DNA from: Vibrio sp. HDW18
GTDB lineage: Bacteria > Pseudomonadota > Gammaproteobacteria > Enterobacterales > Vibrionaceae
Direction of reading: 5' to 3'
DNA length: 64,000 nt
Assembly (NCBI RefSeq): GCF_011306175.1
Contig: NZ_CP049913.1
Coordinates: 1,488,001-1,552,000, forward strand
Shown here: positions 8,534-16,683 of the stretch, piece by piece
How the letters are laid out: each line of letters opens with the position of its first letter
Numbering within the stretch: position 1 is the stretch's first letter
Notes under the pieces: model-generated
What the model saw: only the letters and a program-made list of their open reading frames with translations
Database searches by the model: none
What the model was told of the DNA's origin: nothing
Made by a program: the position numbers and the translations under genes

Positions 8534-9376
8534 TTGAATTTAAATAATTTTAAAAAACTTGATTTAAAAAAGGTTAATTCATTTTCAATTGATTATGAAA
8601 TTCCTAGCTATGATCTATTTGATGGTGATTTTTTAAAATTGTCATTATCAAATGGATTAGAGATTCTTGTCGATTACTCAATATTAGTAAATCATTTTAA
8701 CATATCACAAAATCTTGAAGAGCTAAGATTAGAAATACATGAACTTTTAATTGAATATATTAATCAATGTATTCCTGAAAATTTTTCCAAAGCAGAGTTA
8801 ATTGTATCTCGTGTAAATTCATTTACAGGTTATATAGTAAGTCAAGGAAATTGTAATATTTTCTTTGAATCATTGTCAATTGATGTTTGTCAATTCTTTT
8901 TTGAAAAGAAAAATAAATCTATCTCTGATAAAGATAGGCTGAAAAATTTAATCTATATTGACTTTAAATTAGAGCTTGGATTTTTTTATTCCTGTTTAAA
9001 ATTACAAAAAAATAGAGTTATTGATTTTTTCAAAGACTTTAATGTATTAATTGAGCATGAGCATGTCTGTTCATTTCATTTAGGAAAGAGAGAAATAATG
9101 TTAGTAAATAAAAATAGTGATAATTTATCACATACAGTTGGTGATGTTTTACTCAGTGATTTATCAGAAGTTGAAGCGAAGTTTTCAATTTCATTAGGAG
9201 ATATTTCGATGAAGTTTTCTGAGTTAGAGCAACTATATGTTGGATCATTTTTAGACATATCTAAACTTTCTGTGGCTGAAGTTAAAGTGATGAATAATTC
9301 AAATGTAATAGCTTTAGGTGAGTTAGTGGTCAACGAGAATGGAAAATTATTTATTGAGTTAAAGGAAGTCTATTGA
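8534..9376 (+). CDS. sctQ: T3SS cytoplasmic sorting-platform protein SctQ (SpaO/Spa33 type)
   Basis: Encodes 280 residues from a TTG with AAGGAACTATAA upstream. The C-terminal about 70 residues form a SpoA (surface presentation of antigens) domain, with strands such as VGSFLDISKLSVAEVKV and IALGELVVNENGKLFIEL. SctQ forms the six pods under the injectisome that queue substrates, together with SctL and SctK. Length is near SpaO (303) and Spa33 (293). An in-frame internal start at codon 189 probably gives a second short product. Confidence 0.9.
   Translation: MNLNNFKKLDLKKVNSFSIDYEIPSYDLFDGDFLKLSLSNGLEILVDYSILVNHFNISQNLEELRLEIHELLIEYINQCIPENFSKAELIVSRVNSFTGYIVSQGNCNIFFESLSIDVCQFFFEKKNKSISDKDRLKNLIYIDFKLELGFFYSCLKLQKNRVIDFFKDFNVLIEHEHVCSFHLGKREIMLVNKNSDNLSHTVGDVLLSDLSEVEAKFSISLGDISMKFSELEQLYVGSFLDISKLSVAEVKVMNNSNVIALGELVVNENGKLFIELKEVY
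9098..9376 (+). CDS. sctQ: Predicted short SctQ isoform from internal start
   Basis: Within sctQ, ATG 9098 is in frame at codon 189 and is preceded by the strong purine-rich ribosome site AGGAAAGAGAG at 9082-9092. Translation from it would give 92 residues covering only the C-terminal SpoA domain. Spa33, SpaO and YscQ are known to make such C-terminal products of about 90-100 residues, which bind the full-length protein and are needed for stable pod assembly. The size agreement supports a functional site. A second possible internal start (ATG 9209 after AGGAG) would be too short for a full SpoA domain. Confidence 0.6.
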   Translation: MLVNKNSDNLSHTVGDVLLSDLSEVEAKFSISLGDISMKFSELEQLYVGSFLDISKLSVAEVKVMNNSNVIALGELVVNENGKLFIELKEVY

Positions 9377-9377
9377 A

Positions 9378-10028
9378 ATGATAGCTTTTGGTTCAGAAAG
9401 TAGTGAACTACTTTTAATTATAAAGTTATTTATTCTTGGAATGGTTCCTTTTCTTATTGCTGGAGGGACATGTTTTATTAAGTTTACAGTGGTGTTTTCC
9501 CTTTTAAAAAATGCCATTGGTATTCAACAAATACCAACGAACTTAACTACAAATGCCATTGCATTAATGATGACACTTTTTGTTATGTATCCAGTTTATG
9601 ATAATGTATTTACCTATATAAAAGATAATGAGGTCATATTAGATGACTCTAAGTCTGTTGATGGATTTCTTGTAAATGGATTGGCTAGTTATAAAAATTA
9701 TTTAATAAAATATTCCGATAAAGAACTAGTTAGTTTTTTTTCTAATTTAAATGCTAATCGGCAAGAAACCACTGATGAAAACTTTTCATTTATTAGTTAT
9801 CTTCCTGCTTATGCATTAACAGAAATAAAATCTGCTTTCGAAATTGGTTTTTATCTCTATCTTCCATTTGTCATAATTGATCTTATTGTTTCAAATATAT
9901 TGTTAGCTTTAGGTATGATGATGATGAGTCCGGTGACAATATCATTACCGATAAAGCTTATTTTGTTTGTTGCTATTGATGGATGGTCTAGAGTTTCACA
10001 AGGGCTAATATTGCAATATTTCCAATGA
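9378..10028 (+). CDS. sctR: T3SS export apparatus protein SctR (SpaP/Spa24)
   Basis: Encodes 216 residues with about four membrane segments and the SctR/FliP signature regions: FTVVFSLLKNAIGIQQIP near the N-terminus and a LALGMMMMSPVTISLPIKLI block in the C-terminal half. Five SctR subunits form the core of the export gate with SctS and SctT. It starts one base after the sctQ stop and overlaps sctS by four bases. Length matches SpaP (224) and Spa24 (216). Confidence 0.97.
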   Translation: MIAFGSESSELLLIIKLFILGMVPFLIAGGTCFIKFTVVFSLLKNAIGIQQIPTNLTTNAIALMMTLFVMYPVYDNVFTYIKDNEVILDDSKSVDGFLVNGLASYKNYLIKYSDKELVSFFSNLNANRQETTDENFSFISYLPAYALTEIKSAFEIGFYLYLPFVIIDLIVSNILLALGMMMMSPVTISLPIKLILFVAIDGWSRVSQGLILQYFQ

Positions 10029-10282
10029 ATGAACTAACATATTTTTCAAATAAATCAATCTATTTAGTATTACTAATATCACTTTATCCAATATTAGTTG
10101 CTACTATTGTTGGTTTGTTTGTTGCCTTAATTCAAACCGTTACTCAGATTCAAGAACAAACACTTCCGTTTGGAGTAAAGCTTATCGCTACATCGTTATG
10201 TTTGTTGTTAATGTCTAATTGGATGGCCAGTAAAATAATAATTTTCTACAATGAAATATTGATGATGATTCTTGGTGTATAA
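10025..10282 (+). CDS. sctS: T3SS export apparatus protein SctS (SpaQ/Spa9)
   Basis: Encodes 85 residues with two hydrophobic helices and the family pattern ALIQTVTQIQEQTLPFGVK between them. SctS (FliQ family) completes the helical export-gate core with SctR and SctT. Same length as Spa9 (86). It is coupled to sctR by an ATGA overlap and sctT starts directly after its stop. Confidence 0.97.
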   Translation: MNELTYFSNKSIYLVLLISLYPILVATIVGLFVALIQTVTQIQEQTLPFGVKLIATSLCLLLMSNWMASKIIIFYNEILMMILGV

Positions 10283-11014
10283 ATGGACTTTTTCTCAATA
10301 TTTCAAGCGATTGCGATTATTTTACTTCGTGTTTTACCTGTTTTCTTATTTTTACCAGTATTCTCATCATCGACAATTTCTAATAAATATGTTCGCAGCG
10401 CCTTTGTTTTTATATTTTGCTTACCATTTATAAATGTAGTGAATGTGGAAGATCTTGTTGATAAAAATGTATTTTCATTTTTTTTACAAGAGTTAATAAT
10501 TGGTTTGTCAATAGCAATACCTGCTGCATTACCATTTTGGGTTGCCAATACAATTGGTGAGATAATTGATAACCAACGAGGGGCAACAATTAGTAATACA
10601 ATAGATCCCTCTGTTGGTGTTGAAACTTCACCATTATCTAGTTTCTTTATCTATATGACTAATGTTATATACTTATTCTCACCAGGAATTATGATATTAA
10701 TTTTATCTATAAGTAAAAGTTATACATCAATACCTATTGGTGGGGATTTTTCACTTGACTTAGAAACTTTAAAAAATATCATATCGGTAATAGATCTTAG
10801 TTTATTATCTGGCTTTATTTTTGTTTTACCTGTGTTGTCATCAATGTTTTTAAGTGAATTGTTTTTAGGCGTACTTTCTAGATACTCTCCCCAGATGAAT
10901 ACATTCTCACTTTCTTTGACAGTGAAAAGTTTTATTGGTATTGGAACACTATTTCTGTATTTTTCAATCAATTTTGAAAGTTATATAATGGAGTTTATTT
11001 TAAATGAATATTAA
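10283..11014 (+). CDS. sctT: T3SS export apparatus protein SctT (SpaR/Spa29)
   Basis: Encodes 243 residues with several membrane segments. The central motif DNQRGATISNTIDPS and the preceding FWVANTIGEII are characteristic of SctT/FliR. One SctT caps the SctR5S4 export gate. The ATG follows the sctS stop immediately (TAAATG). In SPI-1 and mxi-spa the next gene is sctU; here three small genes intervene. Confidence 0.96.
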   Translation: MDFFSIFQAIAIILLRVLPVFLFLPVFSSSTISNKYVRSAFVFIFCLPFINVVNVEDLVDKNVFSFFLQELIIGLSIAIPAALPFWVANTIGEIIDNQRGATISNTIDPSVGVETSPLSSFFIYMTNVIYLFSPGIMILILSISKSYTSIPIGGDFSLDLETLKNIISVIDLSLLSGFIFVLPVLSSMFLSELFLGVLSRYSPQMNTFSLSLTVKSFIGIGTLFLYFSINFESYIMEFILNEY

Positions 11015-11234
11015 TAATAGCCTTACTCCAGTAGAGCTGCATAATTTAGTCTATGAAGAAAATAAAAACATTAGAGAATTTTCAGAAATATATGAGAGTT
11101 TATTAAGAGAATATCCAGATGGAGAGGAGGTCATTAAAGCTGCTTGGATGATGAGTTCGACGACAAGTGCAAGTTTTGAGGCTTTTAAAGAATTTATTTT
11201 TAGCAATACTGATTCTGAAATAGATGAGGATTAA
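11004..11234 (+). CDS. Small acidic protein between sctT and sctU
   Basis: Encodes 76 residues, overlapping the end of sctT by 11 bases. Acidic, predicted helical, without membrane segments; ends SEIDED. I recognise no family. The size suits a small chaperone or a minor structural subunit, but it lacks the features of needle proteins (no WxG/P-type N-terminal motif). Its placement inside the otherwise conserved sctR-S-T-U block is unusual. Confidence 0.65.
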   Translation: MNINNSLTPVELHNLVYEENKNIREFSEIYESLLREYPDGEEVIKAAWMMSSTTSASFEAFKEFIFSNTDSEIDED

Positions 11235-11236
11235 TT

Positions 11237-11620
11237 ATGTTAACATCATTATCTATCCAGGATGATTGGTATAAATCACTTGTTTTAGAAATTTTTGATA
11301 ATTTATCTATTGAACTTGTTGATAGTAAATTATTAGATATCGAAAACATTGATACTGTGGTCTTGGATTTTTCACTTGATTTCTGCAATAAACTTTATGA
11401 TATTTTGATAAAAAACAATGATCCTAATGATATAAAAATACATTTAATTGCATTGAAGTTAGCAGCATATCATCCAAACTTTATTTTGGAGAATATATTA
11501 AGATGTGATCCTGAGTTTCTTCTGAAACGACCATTGTTATCAATTTTATTTTATAGTAGATACAATCTTTATCGATATCCAATACTTAGAGAAAATTATG
11601 AAAGAAACATTACAAGATGA
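11237..11620 (+). CDS. Unrecognised T3SS operon protein between sctT and sctU
   Basis: Encodes 127 residues starting three bases after the previous gene, with ATG 11237. Predicted soluble and helical; the C-terminal part is basic (KRPLLSILFYSRYNLYRYP). No domain recognised. It overlaps the acyl carrier protein gene by 23 bases, so the three small genes are translated as one unit. It might be an enzyme partner or a chaperone linked to the carrier protein; there is no direct evidence. Confidence 0.65.
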   Translation: MLTSLSIQDDWYKSLVLEIFDNLSIELVDSKLLDIENIDTVVLDFSLDFCNKLYDILIKNNDPNDIKIHLIALKLAAYHPNFILENILRCDPEFLLKRPLLSILFYSRYNLYRYPILRENYERNITR

Positions 11621-11849
11621 AGTATTACTAAAGCAAATATCAGACCTGGTTATTGAAAATAGTAATGATCTTACTTTTGTTAATAGTAAAGATGATTTTT
11701 TTATTGATTTGAATTTTGATTCAATATCTTATATAAATTTAATATGTGATATTGAATCTTCTTTTGATATATCTATATCTGTGAATGAAATAGAGGATGG
11801 TTTAAGAAATATAGAAGATATCTTTCATTTATTAAAGAGAGATCGTTGA
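11598..11849 (+). CDS. Acyl carrier protein-like protein (IacP-like)
   Basis: Encodes 83 residues with the acyl carrier fold pattern: helix I, then LNFDSISYINLICDIE, where Ser42 after Asp41 is the expected 4'-phosphopantetheine attachment site, then helices III and IV. Salmonella SPI-1 carries a comparable carrier protein, IacP, downstream of sipA, linked to secretion and activity of translocators or effectors. Here the carrier gene lies directly before sctU. The usual DSL motif is DSI in this protein. Function in this system is inferred. Confidence 0.85.
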   Translation: MKETLQDEVLLKQISDLVIENSNDLTFVNSKDDFFIDLNFDSISYINLICDIESSFDISISVNEIEDGLRNIEDIFHLLKRDR

Positions 11850-11850
11850 G

Positions 11851-12918
11851 GTGTCAGAAACTACAGAAGAAAAAACAGAACAACCCACAGAAAAAAAACT
11901 AAAAGATTCTCTTGAGGAGGGACAATCTTTTAAATTTAAAGAATTAATATATGTGGTTAATTTTCTGTCTGTCATTGCTTGTTTGTATTTTATTAATATA
12001 AAGTCTTTAATTGATTTGACTTTAACCAGTGATCTTAATCTGAACTTTTTGAAGGCTTATTTTGAAAATGCTAAATATGAAATATTTCTGGCGTTTTTTT
12101 TGCCTATTATAATGTCTATTATTTCAGTTTTAATTTCTAGTATGTTTCAAACAAAATTTACACTAGCATTTAAATCATTAAAGTTTGATGTTTCTAAGCT
12201 GAATCCAATCTCTGGATTTAAAAATATTTTTTCAGTGAAGACAATAATTGAGTTGATTAAGTCAATTGTTGTTCATATTGTTGGTGTGTCTTTTGTTATA
12301 TTTTATTTTTTTTCATTAGGACCAGATGTTTTTCGAAGTATTTTTCTGAAAAAAAGTGAAATAATATCATACCTTTTTGATAGCATTGTTATTTTTGCTA
12401 TCCTTGCCATGTTAGTTATATTCTTGTTTGTACTGCCATTTGCTTATTTTGAATACAGAAACTTTATCAGTGATTTAAAGATGACTAAACAGGAAGTCAA
12501 ACGTGAACAAAAAGAACAAAATGGCTCGCCTGAAATCAAAGGTAAGCGGATGGAGCTTCATAGAGAGTTACTTTCTGAGCAGGATATTTCTGATATAAAG
12601 AGATCTAGTGTCATTTTAGCTAACCCAACACATATAGCTATTGGTGTCTATTTTAATCAGGAGCACTCCCCGATACCTTTTGTTTCTATTAAATGTATAG
12701 AGAATAAGGCAAAGCAAGTATTTGAAGTGGCTAAGTTAAATCAAATTCCGATTATAAGAAATAAAGATTTAACTAGAGCTGTATACGCTAAAAATGAAAG
12801 ATATTCATTAATTATAGATGATAATTTAATTAAGGTTCTTTATCTTCTGCATTGGTTGGAAAATATTGAATATAAAAAAGAGTATTATGATGAATACGAT
12901 GTTGGAGTATGGTGGTAA
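11851..12918 (+). CDS. sctU: T3SS export switch protein SctU (SpaS/Spa40)
   Basis: Encodes 355 residues from a GTG. The N-terminus SETTEEKTEQPTEKKLKDS is the classical SctU/FlhB start. About four membrane segments follow (to about residue 200), then a cytoplasmic domain with the autocleavage site NPTH at residues 258-261, within LANPTHIAIGVYF. Cleavage between Asn and Pro, together with SctP, switches substrate specificity. Length matches SpaS (356). The 3' end overlaps the next ORF by about 30 bases. Confidence 0.97.
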   Translation: MSETTEEKTEQPTEKKLKDSLEEGQSFKFKELIYVVNFLSVIACLYFINIKSLIDLTLTSDLNLNFLKAYFENAKYEIFLAFFLPIIMSIISVLISSMFQTKFTLAFKSLKFDVSKLNPISGFKNIFSVKTIIELIKSIVVHIVGVSFVIFYFFSLGPDVFRSIFLKKSEIISYLFDSIVIFAILAMLVIFLFVLPFAYFEYRNFISDLKMTKQEVKREQKEQNGSPEIKGKRMELHRELLSEQDISDIKRSSVILANPTHIAIGVYFNQEHSPIPFVSIKCIENKAKQVFEVAKLNQIPIIRNKDLTRAVYAKNERYSLIIDDNLIKVLYLLHWLENIEYKKEYYDEYDVGVWW

Positions 12919-13498
12919 GATAAAGATTTCTGAAGATGTATATATTCCGAGGTCGATACTTATTGATCATAGATCTTTTACTTTTCAAGAAAGATTGTTT
13001 ATATATTTTTGGGCTAGTCGAGCTCTTGATAATAAATTTTATTTTACTTATCAACAGTATATGAATTTTCGTGACTTCCCTGATATTAGTGGAAGGAATA
13101 ACCTTAGAACATTATTAAAAAGAATGAAGCAAAGAGAGCTACTCGATTACAGTAAAATTGAGGATGGCTATGTAGTTACGTTTGATCAATCCTTCTCGAT
13201 GAGTGATCCATTGCTGTTTAAATTTAAAGCATCAACAATTAATTCACTATCTATATTACAGCTTCGTTTATTGGAGATTATTTATGTAATGAGTTCATAT
13301 TCTTTTTGTTTTTCTATTTCTTTGGTTAGACTGTTAAATTTATTAGGTGTTGGATGTAAAGCTGATTCAACTGCGATAAGGTATTTCCATAGTGTAGTAA
13401 AACCATCTTTAATCAAATTATCGAATATAGACACTATGAGAATAAAATGTGAGATGTTAGATGGGATGGTTAAAATATATGTACTAAAACTTGATTGA
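12887..13498 (+). CDS. Basic protein at the end of the T3SS operon, possible winged-helix regulator
   Basis: Encodes about 203 residues if started at ATG 12887, which follows AAAAAAGAG; a TTG at 12866 is also open. Overlaps sctU. Basic and soluble. The arrangement around LRTLLKRMKQRELLDYSKIEDGYVV (helix followed by a short beta hairpin) looks like a winged helix, and a second helical region follows. It faintly recalls replication-initiator or regulator folds. No family recognised. As the last gene of the operon it could be a regulator of the system. Confidence 0.6.
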   Translation: MMNTMLEYGGKIKISEDVYIPRSILIDHRSFTFQERLFIYFWASRALDNKFYFTYQQYMNFRDFPDISGRNNLRTLLKRMKQRELLDYSKIEDGYVVTFDQSFSMSDPLLFKFKASTINSLSILQLRLLEIIYVMSSYSFCFSISLVRLLNLLGVGCKADSTAIRYFHSVVKPSLIKLSNIDTMRIKCEMLDGMVKIYVLKLD

Positions 13499-13555
13499 TT
13501 TTATTCGGTTTTTATTTTTAATAAGTTAGTTGGCCTTCAAAGTGATAATTATATT

Positions 13556-14551
13556 ATGAGCCTTTCAAAAGATAAAATTTATTTATTGTCGTTATTACCT
13601 ACGGTGTTTATTTCACCTACATTGCTTGCTGAGGATGTTAATCCATTTTCTTTTAGATTGAAAGGTGGCTATCAGTGGGCTATGGATGACAAATATACAG
13701 GTTCAATGCCCAATGATAATATTTGGGGGGGGGAGTTAGGATGGCAGTTTTCTCCTGGCTGGAGTTTTGAGCTTGGCTATCAAAGTCATGAACAGTTAAT
13801 AGCAAATAATTCATCGATTAATATTAAGACTCAGCTATTTGAAAGTGCGATACGCAATGATTGGTATCTGAAAAATAATTTTAGTCTATATAGCCGTCTT
13901 GGATTAGTTTATTGGGATCTGGATAAAGAGCAAAGTGCTCTTCCAAAGATGAGAGCTGATGGCTTCTCTCCTTTCGGTGAGTTAGGTATATCTTATCATC
14001 TCATTGAAAATCTTAGTTTATCTGCTGGCTATCAATATATTAATAGCATCGGCGATTCTTCAGTTGGTAAATATGATAGTCAGTCAATTTTGATTGGCTT
14101 GAGATATCATTTTGGTGGGGAAGGAAAATCAACTACAGAGTATGTGCTTTCTCACTCTGATGACGATGCTTATGACATAGAGACTCTTCCTATTCTTTTC
14201 ACTCAACCATCTATTATTGATGAAATATTTTTTGATTATAACTCATCAGAATTAAATGAATTTATCGATTTGACGGAAATTTCATCTTTATTAAACTCAT
14301 ATGAACAAGCTAGAGTTGTAATTGTTGGTCATTCAGACTCTATTGGTTCTAGTAAGAATAATCAAATTGTTTCAGAGCGAAGAGCAGAAGCTGTAGAAAA
14401 TAAACTGTTAAAATTAGGTGTTAATCCTATACAAATAAAAACTTTCGGTGAGGGAGAACATAAACCCTTCTATGATAATAAAACCGTTGAAGGAAGATCT
14501 AAAAATCGACGTGTTGAGATCACTATCCAAAGTTTTGATTATTATAAGTAG
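13556..14551 (+). CDS. OmpA-family outer-membrane protein
   Basis: Encodes 331 residues. A signal peptide ends near LLAED; an N-terminal eight-strand beta-barrel follows (alternating aromatic strands, e.g. FRLKGGYQWAMDDKY and LIGLRYHFGGE near residue 185). A C-terminal OmpA peptidoglycan-binding domain has VVIVGHSDSIGSSKNNQIVS, then ERRAEAVENKLLKLGV and the final RSKNRRVEITI. It anchors the outer membrane to murein and may act in adhesion. It is AT-rich like the T3SS operon and follows it on the same strand after 57 bases. A G9 tract lies in codons for an early loop and may make expression switchable. Confidence 0.92.
   Translation: MSLSKDKIYLLSLLPTVFISPTLLAEDVNPFSFRLKGGYQWAMDDKYTGSMPNDNIWGGELGWQFSPGWSFELGYQSHEQLIANNSSINIKTQLFESAIRNDWYLKNNFSLYSRLGLVYWDLDKEQSALPKMRADGFSPFGELGISYHLIENLSLSAGYQYINSIGDSSVGKYDSQSILIGLRYHFGGEGKSTTEYVLSHSDDDAYDIETLPILFTQPSIIDEIFFDYNSSELNEFIDLTEISSLLNSYEQARVVIVGHSDSIGSSKNNQIVSERRAEAVENKLLKLGVNPIQIKTFGEGEHKPFYDNKTVEGRSKNRRVEITIQSFDYYK
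13725..13733 (+). repeat. G9 homopolymer inside the OmpA-like gene
   Basis: Nine consecutive G bases encode Trp-Gly-Gly near residue 58. At nine bases the gene is in frame. Gain or loss of one base would truncate the protein soon after. G tracts of this length in surface protein genes are classical phase-variation sites. Confidence 0.85.
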
Positions 14552-14556
14552 GTTTT

Positions 14557-16683
14557 ATGAAAACAATTAAATTATTTTATTCTCTGCTAGTATTAGCTTT
14601 TTTGTTTGGTTGTAATTCAGAAGGGGCATTTTCTGAACCTGATTTACAATTGGTTAGAATCGATATCATGGCCTCACCAATTGTTACGAATGGTACTAGT
14701 GATTTAACCATTCCAGTTGGAGTCAAGCAAGGGTTTGTTGCTATCGGTTATTTTTCTGATGGAACCTCAAAAAAACTCACAGATTTAAATGTGAGTAATT
14801 GGCATTCTAGTGATAATAGTGTTGCTGTTTTTAGTGAAACTGGATTTCTATTAGGTACTGATATTGGCCTTGCTACTGTTACTGCTTCTAAAGATGGAAT
14901 TGTAAGTAATGCACTTGATGTCAATGTTACACCGGCAATCATTACCAGCATTACGCTAACACCATCATCAGTAGCAATTGCTAAAGGTCAAGAGCAACAA
15001 CTGGTAGCAACGGCTATTTATAGTGATGCAACCTCATCAAATATAACTGATAGTGTGGTTTGGGAGTCTTCTGATCTAAGTGTCGCTACAATAACCCCTG
15101 CTGGTATACTAGCAGGGGAGGATATTGGTACTTCAGTGCTGATTGCATCTAAGGATGGAATGATGAGTAATTCCGTTAATGTTGATGTGACTGCAGCTGT
15201 TATTACGAGTATTACAATAACTCCACCATTAGTCACGATCACTAAAGGTCAAAAGCAACAGTTAGTCGCTACAGCAATTTATAGTGATAAAACTTCATCT
15301 GATATTACTAATTCAGTTAATTGGATGCCTTTAAAGCCTGCAATTACTACAGTAACAAATAACGGGCTACTAACAGGACAAGAGGTTGGTAATACAATAG
15401 TTATTGCTATTAAAGATAGTGTTGTTAGTAATTCAATTCATGTTGATGTAACGGATGCAACAATTACTAGCATTACTATAACACCTCCTTCTATTACTGT
15501 ACCCAAAGGTCAACCTCAGCAGTTAACTGCAACTGCAGCCTACAATGATCATACATCATCAGACATTACTGATACAGTTAGTTGGATCCCATTAAATCCT
15601 GCAATTGCTACGGTTACTCCTGATGGAAAATTAGTTGGTCAAGCGGTTGGTCATACAACAATAACCGCTTCCCAAAATGGGATTATCAGTAATACGGTTA
15701 ATATAGAAATTACTGCAGCAATTATTACTGATATTGTGGTGAGTCCTGCAAGTGTTACCCTTGCTAAAGGGCAAGATCAACAGTTAGTGGCAATGGCAAA
15801 TTACACTGATGCCAGCTCTTTGGATATAACCAATACGGCTACTTGGTTTTCCTTTGATTCAGCGATTACCACAGTAACCAATACAGGGTTGTTATCTGGA
15901 AGTAACATCGGTAATACATTGGTAAGCGCCTCTATGGATGGTGTTACCAGTGCTTTAATTGATGTTGAGGTATCTCCTGCGATTATTACTGACATTACGA
16001 TTTTGCCAGCTTCTATTAGCATGGTTAAAGGTAAAACTCAGCAACTAGTAGCAACCGCAACCTATAGTGATGCAAGTTCCTCCGATATAACGAGTTCATC
16101 GGCTTGGGATGCTTTGAACACCTCAGTTGCTGTTGTTGATCCATCAGGTTTGCTATCAGGAGTTCAGGCTGGGCAGACGAAGGTGATGGCTTTTAAACAA
16201 GAAGTAACCAGTAATGAAATCAATATCAATATCTGCGATGATTTAGCTGGATCATGTTTGGATATTTTCGATACCGGTGGTGGAGTTTTATTTACCAATT
16301 CACCAAGTTTACCTTATTTGGAGAGTATTGGTGGCAGTCCATATACTGATTTATTTCTACAGACTAGTACATCTGGTCCAGATGGAGTTATGCTTTTATT
16401 TACGTGGCAACAAGCAAATCAATTATGTACCACATATAACAATAAAAACCTTGCTGGTCGTAGTAATTGGCGCTTAGCAACGCTTGCTGAATTATCAACA
16501 TTATATACCAATAATTCTCCTAATATGTTTGTTACACGTGGTTGGCCGATAGGATCGATGCAGTGGACTACAACAGCTAACGGATCTAGCTATTATCTCT
16601 TCGATCTCAAGGATGGAAGTTCCCAAGATCTTCCACCAATGGATTATTATACTCATTTTGCATCTTGTGTTTCTGAGCTTTGA
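14557..16683 (+). CDS. Surface lipoprotein with six Ig-like (Big_2) repeats and a DUF1566-like C-terminal domain
   Basis: Encodes 708 residues. A lipoprotein signal with lipobox LFGC puts the lipidated Cys at residue 19. Six tandem bacterial Ig-like units of about 87 residues follow (residues about 41-560); each has a KGQxQQLVATAxYSD strand, a DIT/ITxSxxW turn and an SNxVxVDVT end. The last 150 residues form a DUF1566/Lcl_C-type domain with TWQQANQLC, NWRLATLAELSTL and paired cysteines. Such architecture is found in invasin-like adhesins. The gene starts six bases after the OmpA-like gene, so both may be cotranscribed. A fragment with the same C-terminal domain lies at 29192-29596. Confidence 0.85.
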   Translation: MKTIKLFYSLLVLAFLFGCNSEGAFSEPDLQLVRIDIMASPIVTNGTSDLTIPVGVKQGFVAIGYFSDGTSKKLTDLNVSNWHSSDNSVAVFSETGFLLGTDIGLATVTASKDGIVSNALDVNVTPAIITSITLTPSSVAIAKGQEQQLVATAIYSDATSSNITDSVVWESSDLSVATITPAGILAGEDIGTSVLIASKDGMMSNSVNVDVTAAVITSITITPPLVTITKGQKQQLVATAIYSDKTSSDITNSVNWMPLKPAITTVTNNGLLTGQEVGNTIVIAIKDSVVSNSIHVDVTDATITSITITPPSITVPKGQPQQLTATAAYNDHTSSDITDTVSWIPLNPAIATVTPDGKLVGQAVGHTTITASQNGIISNTVNIEITAAIITDIVVSPASVTLAKGQDQQLVAMANYTDASSLDITNTATWFSFDSAITTVTNTGLLSGSNIGNTLVSASMDGVTSALIDVEVSPAIITDITILPASISMVKGKTQQLVATATYSDASSSDITSSSAWDALNTSVAVVDPSGLLSGVQAGQTKVMAFKQEVTSNEININICDDLAGSCLDIFDTGGGVLFTNSPSLPYLESIGGSPYTDLFLQTSTSGPDGVMLLFTWQQANQLCTTYNNKNLAGRSNWRLATLAELSTLYTNNSPNMFVTRGWPIGSMQWTTTANGSSYYLFDLKDGSSQDLPPMDYYTHFASCVSEL
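14677..16240 (+). repeat. Six tandem Big_2-coding repeats of about 261 bp
   Basis: The lipoprotein gene contains six consecutive units of about 87 codons. Units 2 to 6 (from about 14938) are the most alike; phrases such as ATTAC(T/C)AGCATTAC and AAAGGTCAA(G/A)(A/C)GCAACA recur at the same offset. Recombination between units could change repeat number. Confidence 0.8.

Noticed and set aside
3696..12918. Flagellar export genes
   Set aside because: SctV, SctN and SctR-U have flagellar relatives. A secretin, gatekeeper, InvB-type chaperone and SPI-1 gene order, and no flagellar structural genes, point to an injectisome.
1..13498. Assignment to Vibrio T3SS2
   Set aside because: T3SS2 loci have a different gene arrangement and lie elsewhere. 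The contiguous C-W-V-chaperone-N-O-P-Q-R-S-T-U order fits Inv/Mxi-Spa. A formal phylogeny is still the decisive test.
14677..16240. Regular repeats resembling an array
   Set aside because: The unit is about 261 bp and codes for Ig-like domains in one open frame. There are no short repeats with unique spacers, so it is not a CRISPR array.
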